Assembly (NCBI GenBank): GCA_029933365.1
Contig: JAOZOH010000012.1
Span: 1-38,218 of the forward strand
DNA from: Desulfuromusa sp.
GTDB taxonomy: Bacteria; Desulfobacterota; Desulfuromonadia; Desulfuromonadales; Geopsychrobacteraceae
Length of the DNA stretch: 38,218 nt
Direction of reading: 5' to 3'
Shown: positions 1 to 7,837 of the stretch, one piece after another
How positions within the stretch are numbered: position 1 is the first letter of the stretch
Layout: each line of letters starts with the position of its first letter
The notes under the pieces: generated by a model
What the model saw: only the letters and a program-made list of their open reading frames with translations
Databases searched by the model: none
What the model was told of the DNA's origin: nothing
Program-made: the position numbers and the translations under genes

Positions 1-1
1 T

Positions 2-2299
2 CTAAAAAATCAGGGTAGAATCGAAATTACAGAAAAGAAGTTACACTACCAAAAACATGAAGAAATCATGCAGCGCATTGTTGGGCTACATGTGACCGAA
101 CACCGCTTTGGTTTAAAAAAAATGGGTTATATTTTCATTCTCAAAGTACTAAACCTTCAAGGGGGAAAAGATTTTGCGCAGATGTACGCAAATCCAAATC
201 GCCCAGATCTTGAAGGTAAATATATTTCTGACGATTTAAAAGATGCCAAAGGAAAAATGTTTCGTAAGGAATTTTTACAGGGACTTAGGGATCACGGTGA
301 ATGCTATGTCGATTATTGGTATAAGAAATTTGACCGGCCCGACCCAAGGCCAAAGATCAGCTTCTTCAAACTTACAAATGACGGACAATATATTGTCGCC
401 GCAGGGGTATATCTTGATGAGGTGGAACAAAAGATTGCTGCTATAACAGATCGCGTCAATGTACAACTACGAGTACACACCCTGATATTCATAGCGACTG
501 TTATTGGCATAATCATTCTCTTTTTCTATTTCTCCAGATGGTTAAATGATCATCTCAAAAATAATTTTGAACTCTTTGCCGACTTTTTCAAACAAGCTGT
601 CAATTCGGATAAGAATATCGACCGTAGTTTGATTCGATTTGCTGAGCTGGATCAATTGGCCGAATATGCCAATCAGATGCTTTACGAAAAAACTGCCCAT
701 TTAAAAAATCTTGAGCAATATAAACAATTACTCGATCAAATCTGTTTGGTATCAAAAGGTAATCTTGAGGGGGACATCACTTATATCAATGATAATTTTT
801 GTGAAGTTTCAGGTTACAGCCGCGAAGAGCTGATCGGTCAACCCCACAGTATCATTCGCCATCCCAGTGTTCCAGCCCCGGTTTTTAAAAAAATGTGGAA
901 CAAAATTCAGGCCGGGGAAACATGGCGTGATATTGCCAAGAATAAGACAAAAAGCGGCCAGATTTTTTATGTAGATACCGTTATTGCTCCTCTGATGGAT
1001 CAAGAAGGAACCATTCTTGAGTACATTTCAGCACGTTACGACATTACCGAATTACTGGAAAAACGGAATGAAGTTAAGCTGGCCTTTGAGACCGACAACC
1101 TGACCACACTGGCGAGCCGGCACAAGTTAATTGAGGACATCAACACCATCCCCAATGACAAATGCCTATTATTGCTCGATATCGACGATTTCAGCGGCAT
1201 CAATAAACAGCTGGGGATTGATGAATCGGATCGGGTGCTACGATACTTTAGCCATGAGTTGATGGATTTTTTCACCAGTGAGGATTGCTGGTATTACCGG
1301 CTCCACGGCGATATTTTTGCCCTTCTGTCAATGGAACACAACCAGATAGAATTGGCAAAACAGTGCCTGCTGTTTTTTAAACATTTAACCAACCATCCAT
1401 TCATCTGTGCCAATGGTGAACCTTTGATTTTGACATTGGTTGGAGGGCTGGCGTGTGCTGAAGAAATTCTGCTCAGTTGTGCGGATACTGCTTTATTGCA
1501 TGCCAAACAAAACAATCTTTCCTTACAGATTTATTCACAGGAGCTTGACTCTCTGCAGAACGAGGGGCGAACCTATTGGATTAATCAGGTACAACTGGCC
1601 TTACAGGAAAAGCGGTTGTTCCCCCACTACCAACCAATTGTCCACCTTGCCAGTGGTCAGGTGGTAAAATACGAATCACTGATGCGAATGGTCGACCGTG
1701 AGGGACAGATCATTTCTCCGGGTGATTTTTTGCCTATTCTCGAACAGACTCGCTATTATCCGCGCATGACCCAGGCCATTGTGGAACAGGCCTGCAGCTT
1801 CTTCAGCACCAAGAATGTCTATTTTTCTGTCAATTTGTCGGTCGACGATTTACTGCAACAACAAACTATAGAATTCATAATAGCAACAGCAAAACGCTAC
1901 AGGGTTACGGATCGTATTATTATAGAGGTGGTTGAAACACAAAATGTCCAAAACTACGATGTTGCTCTCCAAACTATCGACACCCTTAAAGCGTTGGGAA
2001 TGAAAATTGCCATTGATGATTTTGGTAGTGGTTATGCAAATTTTTCCTATCTCTCTGAATTTCCAGCCGATTTTGTCAAGATCGACGGCTCATTGATCAG
2101 TAAAGTCAACAGTGATTCTAAAACCCATCATTTGGTCAAAATGTTGATAGACTACGCTCACAACGAAGGGATGGAAGTTATTGCCGAATTTGTCAGTGAT
2201 GCTGCTATTCAAAAAACCGTTGAAAAGCTTGGTTGTGACTATGGTCAGGGGTTCCATTTGGGACGCCCCGTTTCTGGTGAAAAGATTATCAAATCATAA
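2..2299 (+). CDS. Cache-TM-PAS-degenerate GGDEF-EAL c-di-GMP phosphodiesterase-type sensor (5' truncated)
   Basis: The frame stays open to the left edge, so the true start is outside the window; the first in-window ATG is at 68. Numbered from that ATG, residues 1-125 look like the end of a periplasmic Cache-type sensor domain, followed by a transmembrane helix at about 138-158. A PAS domain spans about 215-335. In the GGDEF domain (about 340-480) the signature is HGDIF near residue 413 instead of GGDEF, so cyclase activity is unlikely. The EAL domain (about 508-740) keeps its expected residues: ESL near 535, the NLS asparagine, IEVVET, DDFGSG near 650, FVKIDG, AEF and the QGFHLGRP end. The protein should hydrolyse c-di-GMP at the inner membrane in response to a periplasmic ligand. 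A remnant of another sensor gene starts 10 nt downstream. The domain assignment is firm; the ligand is unknown. Confidence 0.9.
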   Translation, partial: LKNQGRIEITEKKLHYQKHEEIMQRIVGLHVTEHRFGLKKMGYIFILKVLNLQGGKDFAQMYANPNRPDLEGKYISDDLKDAKGKMFRKEFLQGLRDHGECYVDYWYKKFDRPDPRPKISFFKLTNDGQYIVAAGVYLDEVEQKIAAITDRVNVQLRVHTLIFIATVIGIIILFFYFSRWLNDHLKNNFELFADFFKQAVNSDKNIDRSLIRFAELDQLAEYANQMLYEKTAHLKNLEQYKQLLDQICLVSKGNLEGDITYINDNFCEVSGYSREELIGQPHSIIRHPSVPAPVFKKMWNKIQAGETWRDIAKNKTKSGQIFYVDTVIAPLMDQEGTILEYISARYDITELLEKRNEVKLAFETDNLTTLASRHKLIEDINTIPNDKCLLLLDIDDFSGINKQLGIDESDRVLRYFSHELMDFFTSEDCWYYRLHGDIFALLSMEHNQIELAKQCLLFFKHLTNHPFICANGEPLILTLVGGLACAEEILLSCADTALLHAKQNNLSLQIYSQELDSLQNEGRTYWINQVQLALQEKRLFPHYQPIVHLASGQVVKYESLMRMVDREGQIISPGDFLPILEQTRYYPRMTQAIVEQACSFFSTKNVYFSVNLSVDDLLQQQTIEFIIATAKRYRVTDRIIIEVVETQNVQNYDVALQTIDTLKALGMKIAIDDFGSGYANFSYLSEFPADFVKIDGSLISKVNSDSKTHHLVKMLIDYAHNEGMEVIAEFVSDAAIQKTVEKLGCDYGQGFHLGRPVSGEKIIKS

Positions 2300-2309
2300 G
2301 CCTTCCACC

Positions 2310-2913
2310 ATGACATATCAGAAAAAAACTAACCTGTTCACATTAATCAGATTTTGGGTCATTCTGCTTTTAATCTTTATTTCTGTAATTATGGTTGCTA
2401 TCGATATCGTAAGCAGTTACCGGGATGCCGGACTCCGTGCCGAGCAGATGCAAACAGACTTCATTTAACGAAAAAAAACTCGGATCAAATGTGAAGTTGA
2501 TCGTGTCACTAAAATTATCAACTTCCAGCTGTGTATCAACGGGACATATTTTGATCATAGATGATGAAGATATCCTTGCTGAGGTGCTTGGTTCGCAAGG
2601 CTATAAGATTGATGTCGCAAACAATGGGGAGAAGGTATTAGCCAAGTATAAACAAACACTTGAGAATAATGAGCCATTCGACGTGTTGATTCTGGACCTG
2701 ACGATTCCAGATGATATGGGGGAAAAAGAGGCTGCGGAACATATCCTCACAATAAACCCACATGCAAAAATTATTGCTTCCAGCGGTTACTCAAACGACC
2801 CAGTTATGGCGAACTACAAGGACTATGGCTTCATTGGCAGGATTGAAAAACCTTTTACTCTCGGTACGGTTCTGGCGGAAGTCTCAAAAGTACTAGATCA
2901 AACCATTCCCTGA
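2310..2913 (+). pseudogene. Decayed hybrid sensor histidine kinase: N-terminal TM remnant joined to a C-terminal receiver domain
   Basis: From ATG 2310 the sequence encodes 52 residues with one membrane helix (RFWVILLLIFISVIMVAIDI) followed by SYRD..RAEQMQTDFI. This resembles the start of Cache-type sensor kinases. A TAA follows at 2466, but past it the same frame continues with a plausible homologous stretch (RIKCEVDRVTKIIN) to about 2525. From about 2536, in another frame, comes a hybrid-kinase-like receiver domain: IIDDED, phospho-acceptor LDLTIP, ASSGYSNDP and the KPF lysine. About five residues seem to be missing after DDEDILAEV. The HAMP/PAS, HisKA and HATPase regions are absent. The receiver frame can be opened from an ATG at 2425, but that start lies inside the kinase remnant in the wrong frame and has no clear ribosome site. 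A nonsense mutation plus a large internal deletion is the simplest reading. Expression of a free receiver cannot be excluded. Confidence 0.75.
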
Positions 2914-3090
2914 AAACTGACTTTTTGCTAACAGGGTACCCATCATCTACCTGTAAATAGACTGAGCTCATTTTTTTTGTGTCGGCTGTGTTAATAGTGT
3001 ATGGTGGAAACTAGCACTTGCTGCCAGCAACGTAGTGTTATTACAGATTAAAATTGAATAGAGGGGTGGGATAGAAATAGAGAGGGCAGA

Positions 3091-5205
3091 ATGAATATAG
3101 AACCGGTCAACTTTAGCGGTGTTTTTGATATTGACGAGCTGAAAAACCTTCTCGATGATTTCTCTGACATATGCGGATTTCCCATTGACCTGATTGACGT
3201 TGCCTCAAATGAATTTTTGCTGAGAGCTGGCGAACGTGATATCTGTGCTGAATTTCATCTTGCCTGTCCAGAATCTGCTGCACATTGTAAAAAAAGTAAC
3301 AAAGAAATAATGATGGGGTTAAAGCAGAGTGGTGAAATTCGTTTTGACCATTGCAGTAATGGCCTTGTTTATGCGTGTACACCGTTCATTATCCAAGGGC
3401 AACACCTCGCCAACCTGTTCACGGGAAAGGTTTTCCTCTCTCCACCCGATCTGGAACAGTTTAAATCTCAAGCGCAGAGATATGGTTACGACACGCAGCG
3501 TTATCTGGAAAAACTGGCCAGAGTCCCAATTGTTGACGAAGAACGCATTTCAACAGTTCTACGACACCTGTCAAAAAGAATAGAATTCATTGTACAAAAA
3601 AATTGGCGGCTGAAACAGAAGGAAGGAAATCTCTCGTTAGCACTAGAAGCCGCCGATATCGGCCTGTGGGACTGGGATATACAAACGAACGATGTTGTTT
3701 TTAGCGATACATATTTCACCATGCTGGGATATGAACCCGGTTCTTTTCCACAGACCTTTGCGACCTGGAAAAAACTTATTCATCCTGAAGATCTGCAAAA
3801 ATCAGTCTGTATCCTTGAATTAGCCTTATCTACACCTGACCCAAGCTGGGTTATGGAATTTCGTATGCTATCGGCAGCGGGAGAATACCGCTGGGTTTTG
3901 GGTCAAGGCAAAGTTGTTGAGTTTGCTCTGGATGGGGCTCCTCTTCGAACTTCGGGAATCCATCAGGACATCACACAGCGAAAACGTGATCAACAAAATC
4001 TTCTGGATGAAGAACAGAAATATCGGGATCTATTCGACAACATGGGCAGCGGTGTCGCTATCTATACAGTTGTTGAAGGTGGAAATCATTTTATTATCAA
4101 CGATTTAAATAATGTCGCTCTAAAATCAACCGGGGTTACACTTGAGAAAGCCCTTGGAAAAGACGTTTCTCAAATTTTTCCGGGTGTAGAGTCCCTTGGA
4201 CTGCTTGCTGCTTTTAGACGTGTAAACAAAACCGGCATAGCAGAATCACTCCCGGTATCACAATATCAGGACAAAACTCTTAATTTGTGGGCAGATACCT
4301 ACATTTATAAACTTCCATCAGAAAAAATCGCGGTTATTTTCAATGATATTACGGAGAAAAGACTCGCAGAAGAGGCTCTGATAAAAAAGCAGCTGCAGCT
4401 TGAGCAACTAATCAACCTGGCGACAGATGCATTTTTCTTAGGTGACCATGAAGGGAAAATCGTCACCGTAAATCAGCATGCACTAGAGTTAAGCGGTTAT
4501 TCCCGTAATGAACTTCTTGGTCAAAGTCTCTCTTTTCTGTTTTCAGAACAACAGCAGAAAGAAACACCTCTGGACTACTCCGCTCTTAAAAAGGGAGGGG
4601 TTATTATGGCAGAGAGAGCCCTTTTGCATAAAAACGGCACAACCATCCCGATTGAAATGCATAGCAAAATGATGCCAGACGGAATGTTTCAAAGTTTTTT
4701 CCGCGACATATCAACGCACAAACAATCACAAAATATCTTGATGAAAAACCAAGCTGATCTGAAAAAAAAAGGGGCGCAACTTGAAGAAACAAACACCGCC
4801 CTCAAGGTTCTGGTGAAACAATCTGAGCAAAATAAAATAGAATTCGAAGAAACCGTTGCCGCCAATATTTTGAGTCTTGTCGACCCTCACCTGAACAAAC
4901 TCAAAAAAACTGAACTCAATAAAGATCAGGCCTACCACATACAAATCATTGAATCAACTCTGGATAATCTTGTTTCCCCTTTTGTCCGAACATCTATGGT
5001 CATGGGTCTGAAGTTAAGCCCTGCCGAGGTTCAGGTTGCAAATTTGATAAAACAAGGAAAAACATCAAAGCAAATAGCCAAACAGCTGGGGCTTTCACCT
5101 CAAACAATCGATAAACAACGCAGTCACATCAGAAAGAAAATTGGTATTACAAATAAGAAAATAAGCCTTATAGATCTTCTGACCTCAAATGAATTTGGAA
5201 ATTAG
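3091..5205 (+). CDS. PocR-PAS-PAS-PAS-LuxR-type HTH transcriptional regulator
   Basis: This is a 704-residue soluble protein with no membrane segment. Residues 5-170 match the PocR sensory domain, including the cysteine-bearing CPESAAHCKKS and HCSNGLVYACTPF stretches. Three PAS domains follow: about 181-300 (GLWDWDI...HPEDL...YRWVLGQG...GIHQDIT), about 311-425 (ending FNDITEKR) and about 437-540 (SGYSRNELLGQ...FFRDIS). A charged coiled-coil-like linker leads to a LuxR-type helix-turn-helix at about 643-700 (LSPAEVQVANLIKQGKTSKQIA, then LSPQTIDKQRSHIRKK). It is probably a one-component regulator that couples a small ligand in the PocR pocket, and possibly redox or haem sensing in the PAS domains, to DNA binding. 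No transmitter kinase domain is present. A weak promoter-like pair (TTGTGT at 2977, TATGGT at 3000, 17 nt apart) lies upstream. The target genes are unknown. Confidence 0.88.
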   Translation: MNIEPVNFSGVFDIDELKNLLDDFSDICGFPIDLIDVASNEFLLRAGERDICAEFHLACPESAAHCKKSNKEIMMGLKQSGEIRFDHCSNGLVYACTPFIIQGQHLANLFTGKVFLSPPDLEQFKSQAQRYGYDTQRYLEKLARVPIVDEERISTVLRHLSKRIEFIVQKNWRLKQKEGNLSLALEAADIGLWDWDIQTNDVVFSDTYFTMLGYEPGSFPQTFATWKKLIHPEDLQKSVCILELALSTPDPSWVMEFRMLSAAGEYRWVLGQGKVVEFALDGAPLRTSGIHQDITQRKRDQQNLLDEEQKYRDLFDNMGSGVAIYTVVEGGNHFIINDLNNVALKSTGVTLEKALGKDVSQIFPGVESLGLLAAFRRVNKTGIAESLPVSQYQDKTLNLWADTYIYKLPSEKIAVIFNDITEKRLAEEALIKKQLQLEQLINLATDAFFLGDHEGKIVTVNQHALELSGYSRNELLGQSLSFLFSEQQQKETPLDYSALKKGGVIMAERALLHKNGTTIPIEMHSKMMPDGMFQSFFRDISTHKQSQNILMKNQADLKKKGAQLEETNTALKVLVKQSEQNKIEFEETVAANILSLVDPHLNKLKKTELNKDQAYHIQIIESTLDNLVSPFVRTSMVMGLKLSPAEVQVANLIKQGKTSKQIAKQLGLSPQTIDKQRSHIRKKIGITNKKISLIDLLTSNEFGN

Positions 5206-5254
5206 AAGCGCATGATCTGAAAATTACCAAGCTGCGAGAGGGGGTAGCAGCAGC

Positions 5255-5282
5255 AAAAAAAAGACCGCTCATTCAAGCGGCC
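5255..5282 (-). terminator. Rho-independent terminator after the selenoprotein gene
   Basis: On the minus-strand RNA an 8-bp stem (GGCCGCUU pairing with GAGCGGUC, with G-U wobbles) closes a GAAU loop and is followed by eight U. The plus-strand transcript would carry an A-C mismatch and no U tract, so it serves leftward transcription. It begins 12 nt after the stop codon at 5295. Confidence 0.85.
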
Positions 5283-5294
5283 TCAGTTCAAATT

Positions 5295-5462
5295 TCATTT
5301 TTCTTCACTGGCTCCAGAATTTCCCAAGTCAGTTTTTTGCTTTCCGTCACGCGGAAGCTCACAAGCCCCCGACATTCATGTTTGGATTCCCATTTTTGGT
5401 AGAATCCAGCGATTCAGAGCGTACCAGACAACAACAATTCCCAGCAAATAAAACAAATCCAT
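5295..5462 (-). CDS. Small membrane-anchored selenoprotein (UGA-decoded), U-x4-C motif
   Basis: A 55-residue protein is predicted if the in-frame TGA at 5376-5378 is read as selenocysteine (residue 29). Residues 3-21 form one hydrophobic helix (LFYLLGIVVVWYALNRWIL). Next comes PKMGIQT, then Sec, then MSGAC, giving a U-x4-C pair, and a charged tail ending ASEEK. Four things support a real gene. There is a strong ribosome site (AAGGAG, 7 nt before ATG 5462). The frame stays open through the TGA to a second TGA at 5295-5297. A SECIS-like hairpin follows the first TGA. An intrinsic terminator follows directly. It lies 86 nt after a CpxA-like kinase gene. I believe short proteins with a T-(C/U)-x-S-G-x-C motif occur in related bacteria, but could not check this. 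A thiol/selenol redox role at the membrane is inference only. Automated annotation would stop at 28 residues or skip it. Confidence 0.8.
5339..5358 (-). promoter_or_regulatory. Bacterial SECIS-like hairpin
   Basis: On the minus strand GCTTCCG (5358-5352) pairs with CGGAAAGC (5346-5339), giving seven pairs with one bulged A at 5343. The loop is CGUGA (5351-5347). The loop begins 24 nt after the UGA codon, in the range expected for SelB-dependent bacterial SECIS elements, and it contains the G-U expected in the apical loop. The hairpin lies within the coding sequence, as bacterial SECIS elements do. Confidence 0.72.
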
Positions 5463-5491
5463 GCGACTTCTCCTTCTTGATTTATCGAGAT

Positions 5492-5521
5492 ATCATAACC
5501 TAAAAGAAGAAAACCGGACAA
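5492..5521 (-). promoter_or_regulatory. Sigma70-like promoter for the selenoprotein gene
   Basis: Reading leftward, TTGTCC (5521-5516), an 18-nt spacer and TATGAT (5497-5492) precede the ribosome site and start codon at 5462. This suggests the small gene can be transcribed independently of the kinase gene upstream. Confidence 0.45.
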
Positions 5522-5548
5522 CCCCTTAAAATACCGATTGAAATATTC

Positions 5549-6922
5549 CTATTTTTTATTCGGCAAAGTGATTTCTATCAGCAATCCACCTGTGGGAAGA
5601 TTGCGCGCCAGGACTGTTCCAGAATGCAACTTGGCAGCCCGTTCAGCAATCGCCAACCCAATCCCGGTACCGCCACTTTGACGATCCCGCGCATCAGCCA
5701 CCCGATAAAAAGGCTCAAACAGCCTTGCTAGTGCTTCATCGGGCACCCCCGAACCTTGATCAGCAACCCGAATCATCAAATTTTCTGCACCAGCAACTAA
5801 TTCAACCGACACAACACTATTATCAGCTGTATATTTTACCGCATTACGGATCACATTTTCCAATGCCTGTGCAAGCAACTCCTTTGAACCATAATAAATG
5901 ACGGTTTCTGGAGCATTATAAACAACTTTGCACTGGCGGGTCTCCGCCTCATAGTTGGCATCTTCTACCAGATTGGCTAGGAGATTTCGCAAATCGAATG
6001 TTTGGAATGGCACATCACTGACTCCACTTTCCAAGCGGGTCAGATTAAGCAGTTGGCCAATCATGACATTCATCCGCTCTGCTTCTAATTCAATCCGCGC
6101 CAGTGCCTTGTTCTTTGCAACCGGGTCTTCCTGTTGCCGAACCAGCTCCAACGCAATCACCATCCGAGCTAAAGGGGAACGTAGCTCATGGGAGATATCT
6201 CGCAATAGATTTTTCTGTGCACTTACCAGATCCTCAATTTCCCCGGCCATTTCATCAAAATCGTGTGCCAGTCCGGCCAACTCATTCTTCCCCCGCACCT
6301 GATCACCAATCCGGGTCGAAAGGTCACCATCGGCAAATTTTCGGGTCGCCCGACGCAAACGACCAATCGGGGCGGTCAGAGAGCGAGCCAGGACATAACA
6401 AACGACAGCTGTTATTGCTAACAGAATCAGTAACCGCCAACCTAGAAACCCGTGTGTGACCCCCTTAAACAGATCCTTGGATGGTGGCCGCTCAGGCAAA
6501 CTGATGGCAACAAAATAAGTCTCTCCTGACGCCCCCCGAACAGCACTGGCCAATCCGTTACGAGCTCCCATCCTAGGGAAAACAACTTCACCCGTCTGCA
6601 TCGCTCGTTGTGCCATGTGCTGCATCCGGCGCGGCACTCTTCGGTTCGTCAGCGGCCGACCATGGTTATCGAATAACAACAGATGGATTCCCGACTTTTC
6701 CAATAAGCGGTTGGCAAACTTGTCGACGTCCTCAATCCCCTCATGCTCAAAAGCTCTAATTGCTTCTCGCCCGTATTCTGCAACTGCTTGCCGGGCAAAA
6801 TCCTGATGTGCCAGAGGGGGGAACTCCTGATCTCGAAAGTAGGTCAGAATAATCACTGCTGTTGAAACCAGCAGGATAATCAACAGAAAATAGAGAAATA
6901 TCTTTAGAAACAAACTGCGCAT
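5549..6922 (-). CDS. cpxA: CpxA-like envelope-stress sensor histidine kinase
   Basis: 457 residues. A membrane helix at about 5-27, a periplasmic domain to about 165 and a second helix (WRLLILLAITAVVCYVLA) lead into a HAMP segment. The dimerisation/phosphoacceptor motif is DISHELRSPLARM, with the histidine near residue 243. The ATP-binding domain shows the N box (NVIRNAVKYT), DQGSGVPDE and GGTGIGLAIAERA. The H-box, HAMP wording and gene order match CpxA of proteobacteria. The start codon overlaps the regulator stop by one base (TGATG), indicating translational coupling. A chaperone like CpxP, the usual partner that damps this kinase, is encoded divergently beyond the regulator. It should sense misfolded envelope proteins; the true stimulus in this organism is unknown. 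Confidence 0.88.
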   Translation of the reverse strand: MRSLFLKIFLYFLLIILLVSTAVIILTYFRDQEFPPLAHQDFARQAVAEYGREAIRAFEHEGIEDVDKFANRLLEKSGIHLLLFDNHGRPLTNRRVPRRMQHMAQRAMQTGEVVFPRMGARNGLASAVRGASGETYFVAISLPERPPSKDLFKGVTHGFLGWRLLILLAITAVVCYVLARSLTAPIGRLRRATRKFADGDLSTRIGDQVRGKNELAGLAHDFDEMAGEIEDLVSAQKNLLRDISHELRSPLARMVIALELVRQQEDPVAKNKALARIELEAERMNVMIGQLLNLTRLESGVSDVPFQTFDLRNLLANLVEDANYEAETRQCKVVYNAPETVIYYGSKELLAQALENVIRNAVKYTADNSVVSVELVAGAENLMIRVADQGSGVPDEALARLFEPFYRVADARDRQSGGTGIGLAIAERAAKLHSGTVLARNLPTGGLLIEITLPNKK

Positions 6923-7632
6923 CAGGACTGACTTTCTGGCAAGGAGTAGAGATAACCGACGCTACGGATAGTTTTGATTCGTTCGGTATTCCCCTCATAA
7001 TGACCAAGTTTTTTGCGTAAAGCACTGACATGCACATCAATACTGCGATCATAAGCTGAGAGTCGACGACCGAGGACTTTTCCCACCAGATCGTCCCGAC
7101 TGATCACCTCTCCAGCTCTGGCTAACAAGACCTCCAGCAGATTAAATTCAACAGAAGTCAATTCAATATTTTCATCCGCGCGTTTAACCGTGCGATTGGT
7201 TTTACAAAGAACCACGTCGCCGACTTTCAGCTCGATTGGTTCGCCATCAACTGGTTGCTGAGTTCCTGCTGCTTCTGTCCGACGTTGAATCGCCCGGATA
7301 CGTGCGACAAGTTCGCGCGGATTAAATGGTTTCGGCAGATAGTCATCAGCTCCCAGTTCCAACCCGACAATCCGATCAATATCATCCCCCCGGGCGGTCA
7401 ACATAATGACCGGCACCTTGCTGTGTTCGCGGATCTTTCTCAGGACATCAAAACCGTTCAGTTCCGGTAACATCACATCCAGAACCACCAGCACATATTC
7501 TTCAACCACTGCTTGCTCAGCACCCTGTTTACCATTATTGACCGCCTCAACAGCAAAACCTTCCCCGCCAAGATAATCACTCAACAATTCACAGAGTTCT
7601 ATGTCGTCATCTATCACCAGGATTCGATTCAT
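6922..7632 (-). CDS. cpxR: CpxR-like OmpR-family response regulator
   Basis: 236 residues. The receiver domain (1-120) has DDDIELCE near the start, phosphoacceptor aspartate in LVVLDVMLPELNG, the switch threonine in VIMLTARGDDID and the conserved lysine in LPKPFNPRE. A winged-helix DNA-binding domain (about 130-232) has ELTSVEFNLLEVLL, the recognition-helix region RSIDVHVSALRKKL and the wing IKTIRSVGYLY. It forms the kinase's partner in a two-gene unit read leftward. Two sites matching the enterobacterial CpxR box lie in the 205-nt divergent region upstream, so it probably controls both its own operon and the chaperone gene. The start at 7632 has a ribosome site (GAGGAGTTACA) just upstream. 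Confidence 0.9.
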   Translation of the reverse strand: MNRILVIDDDIELCELLSDYLGGEGFAVEAVNNGKQGAEQAVVEEYVLVVLDVMLPELNGFDVLRKIREHSKVPVIMLTARGDDIDRIVGLELGADDYLPKPFNPRELVARIRAIQRRTEAAGTQQPVDGEPIELKVGDVVLCKTNRTVKRADENIELTSVEFNLLEVLLARAGEVISRDDLVGKVLGRRLSAYDRSIDVHVSALRKKLGHYEGNTERIKTIRSVGYLYSLPESQS

Positions 7633-7689
7633 TGTAACTCCTCATCTGCCCCATCGTGTTAATCATAACGGGATTAAAGACCCTGGGGT

Positions 7690-7704
7690 GTAAAGAATTG
7701 TTAA
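7690..7704 (+). promoter_or_regulatory. CpxR-box-like site, proximal to cpxRA
   Basis: GTAAA, five bases, GTTAA: one mismatch from the enterobacterial CpxR consensus GTAAA-N4-8-GTAAA. It lies upstream of a leftward -10-like TATGAT (7667-7662), at a distance suited to activation of the regulator operon. Confidence 0.55.
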
Positions 7705-7723
7705 GAACATAACCTGCAGAAAC

Positions 7724-7738
7724 TTTACATAACTTTAC
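7724..7738 (-). promoter_or_regulatory. CpxR-box-like site, proximal to the chaperone gene
   Basis: Minus-strand GTAAA-GTTAT-GTAAA is a perfect match to the CpxR consensus with a 5-nt spacer. It is centred about 60 nt upstream of the start point expected from the rightward -10-like TATAGT (7782-7787), which lacks a good -35, as expected for an activator-dependent promoter. Confidence 0.65.
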
Positions 7739-7837
7739 CCAATTTTCACAGCACTTAACCCACACTGCAGATTCTTTGCTTTATAGTGAAGTCATCAAAC
7801 AACGAAAACAATCACTGCAACTTAAAGGAGAAAAATT

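Noticed and set aside
2425..2535. ATG 2425 as start of a free receiver gene
   Set aside because: It lies inside the kinase remnant in the wrong frame and gives about 35 residues without homology before the receiver.
5376..5462. A 28-residue peptide ending at the TGA, with a second peptide starting at the ATG right after it
   Set aside because: The second ATG has no ribosome site of its own, and a SECIS-like hairpin and continuous coding sense follow the TGA, so one UGA-decoded gene is simpler.
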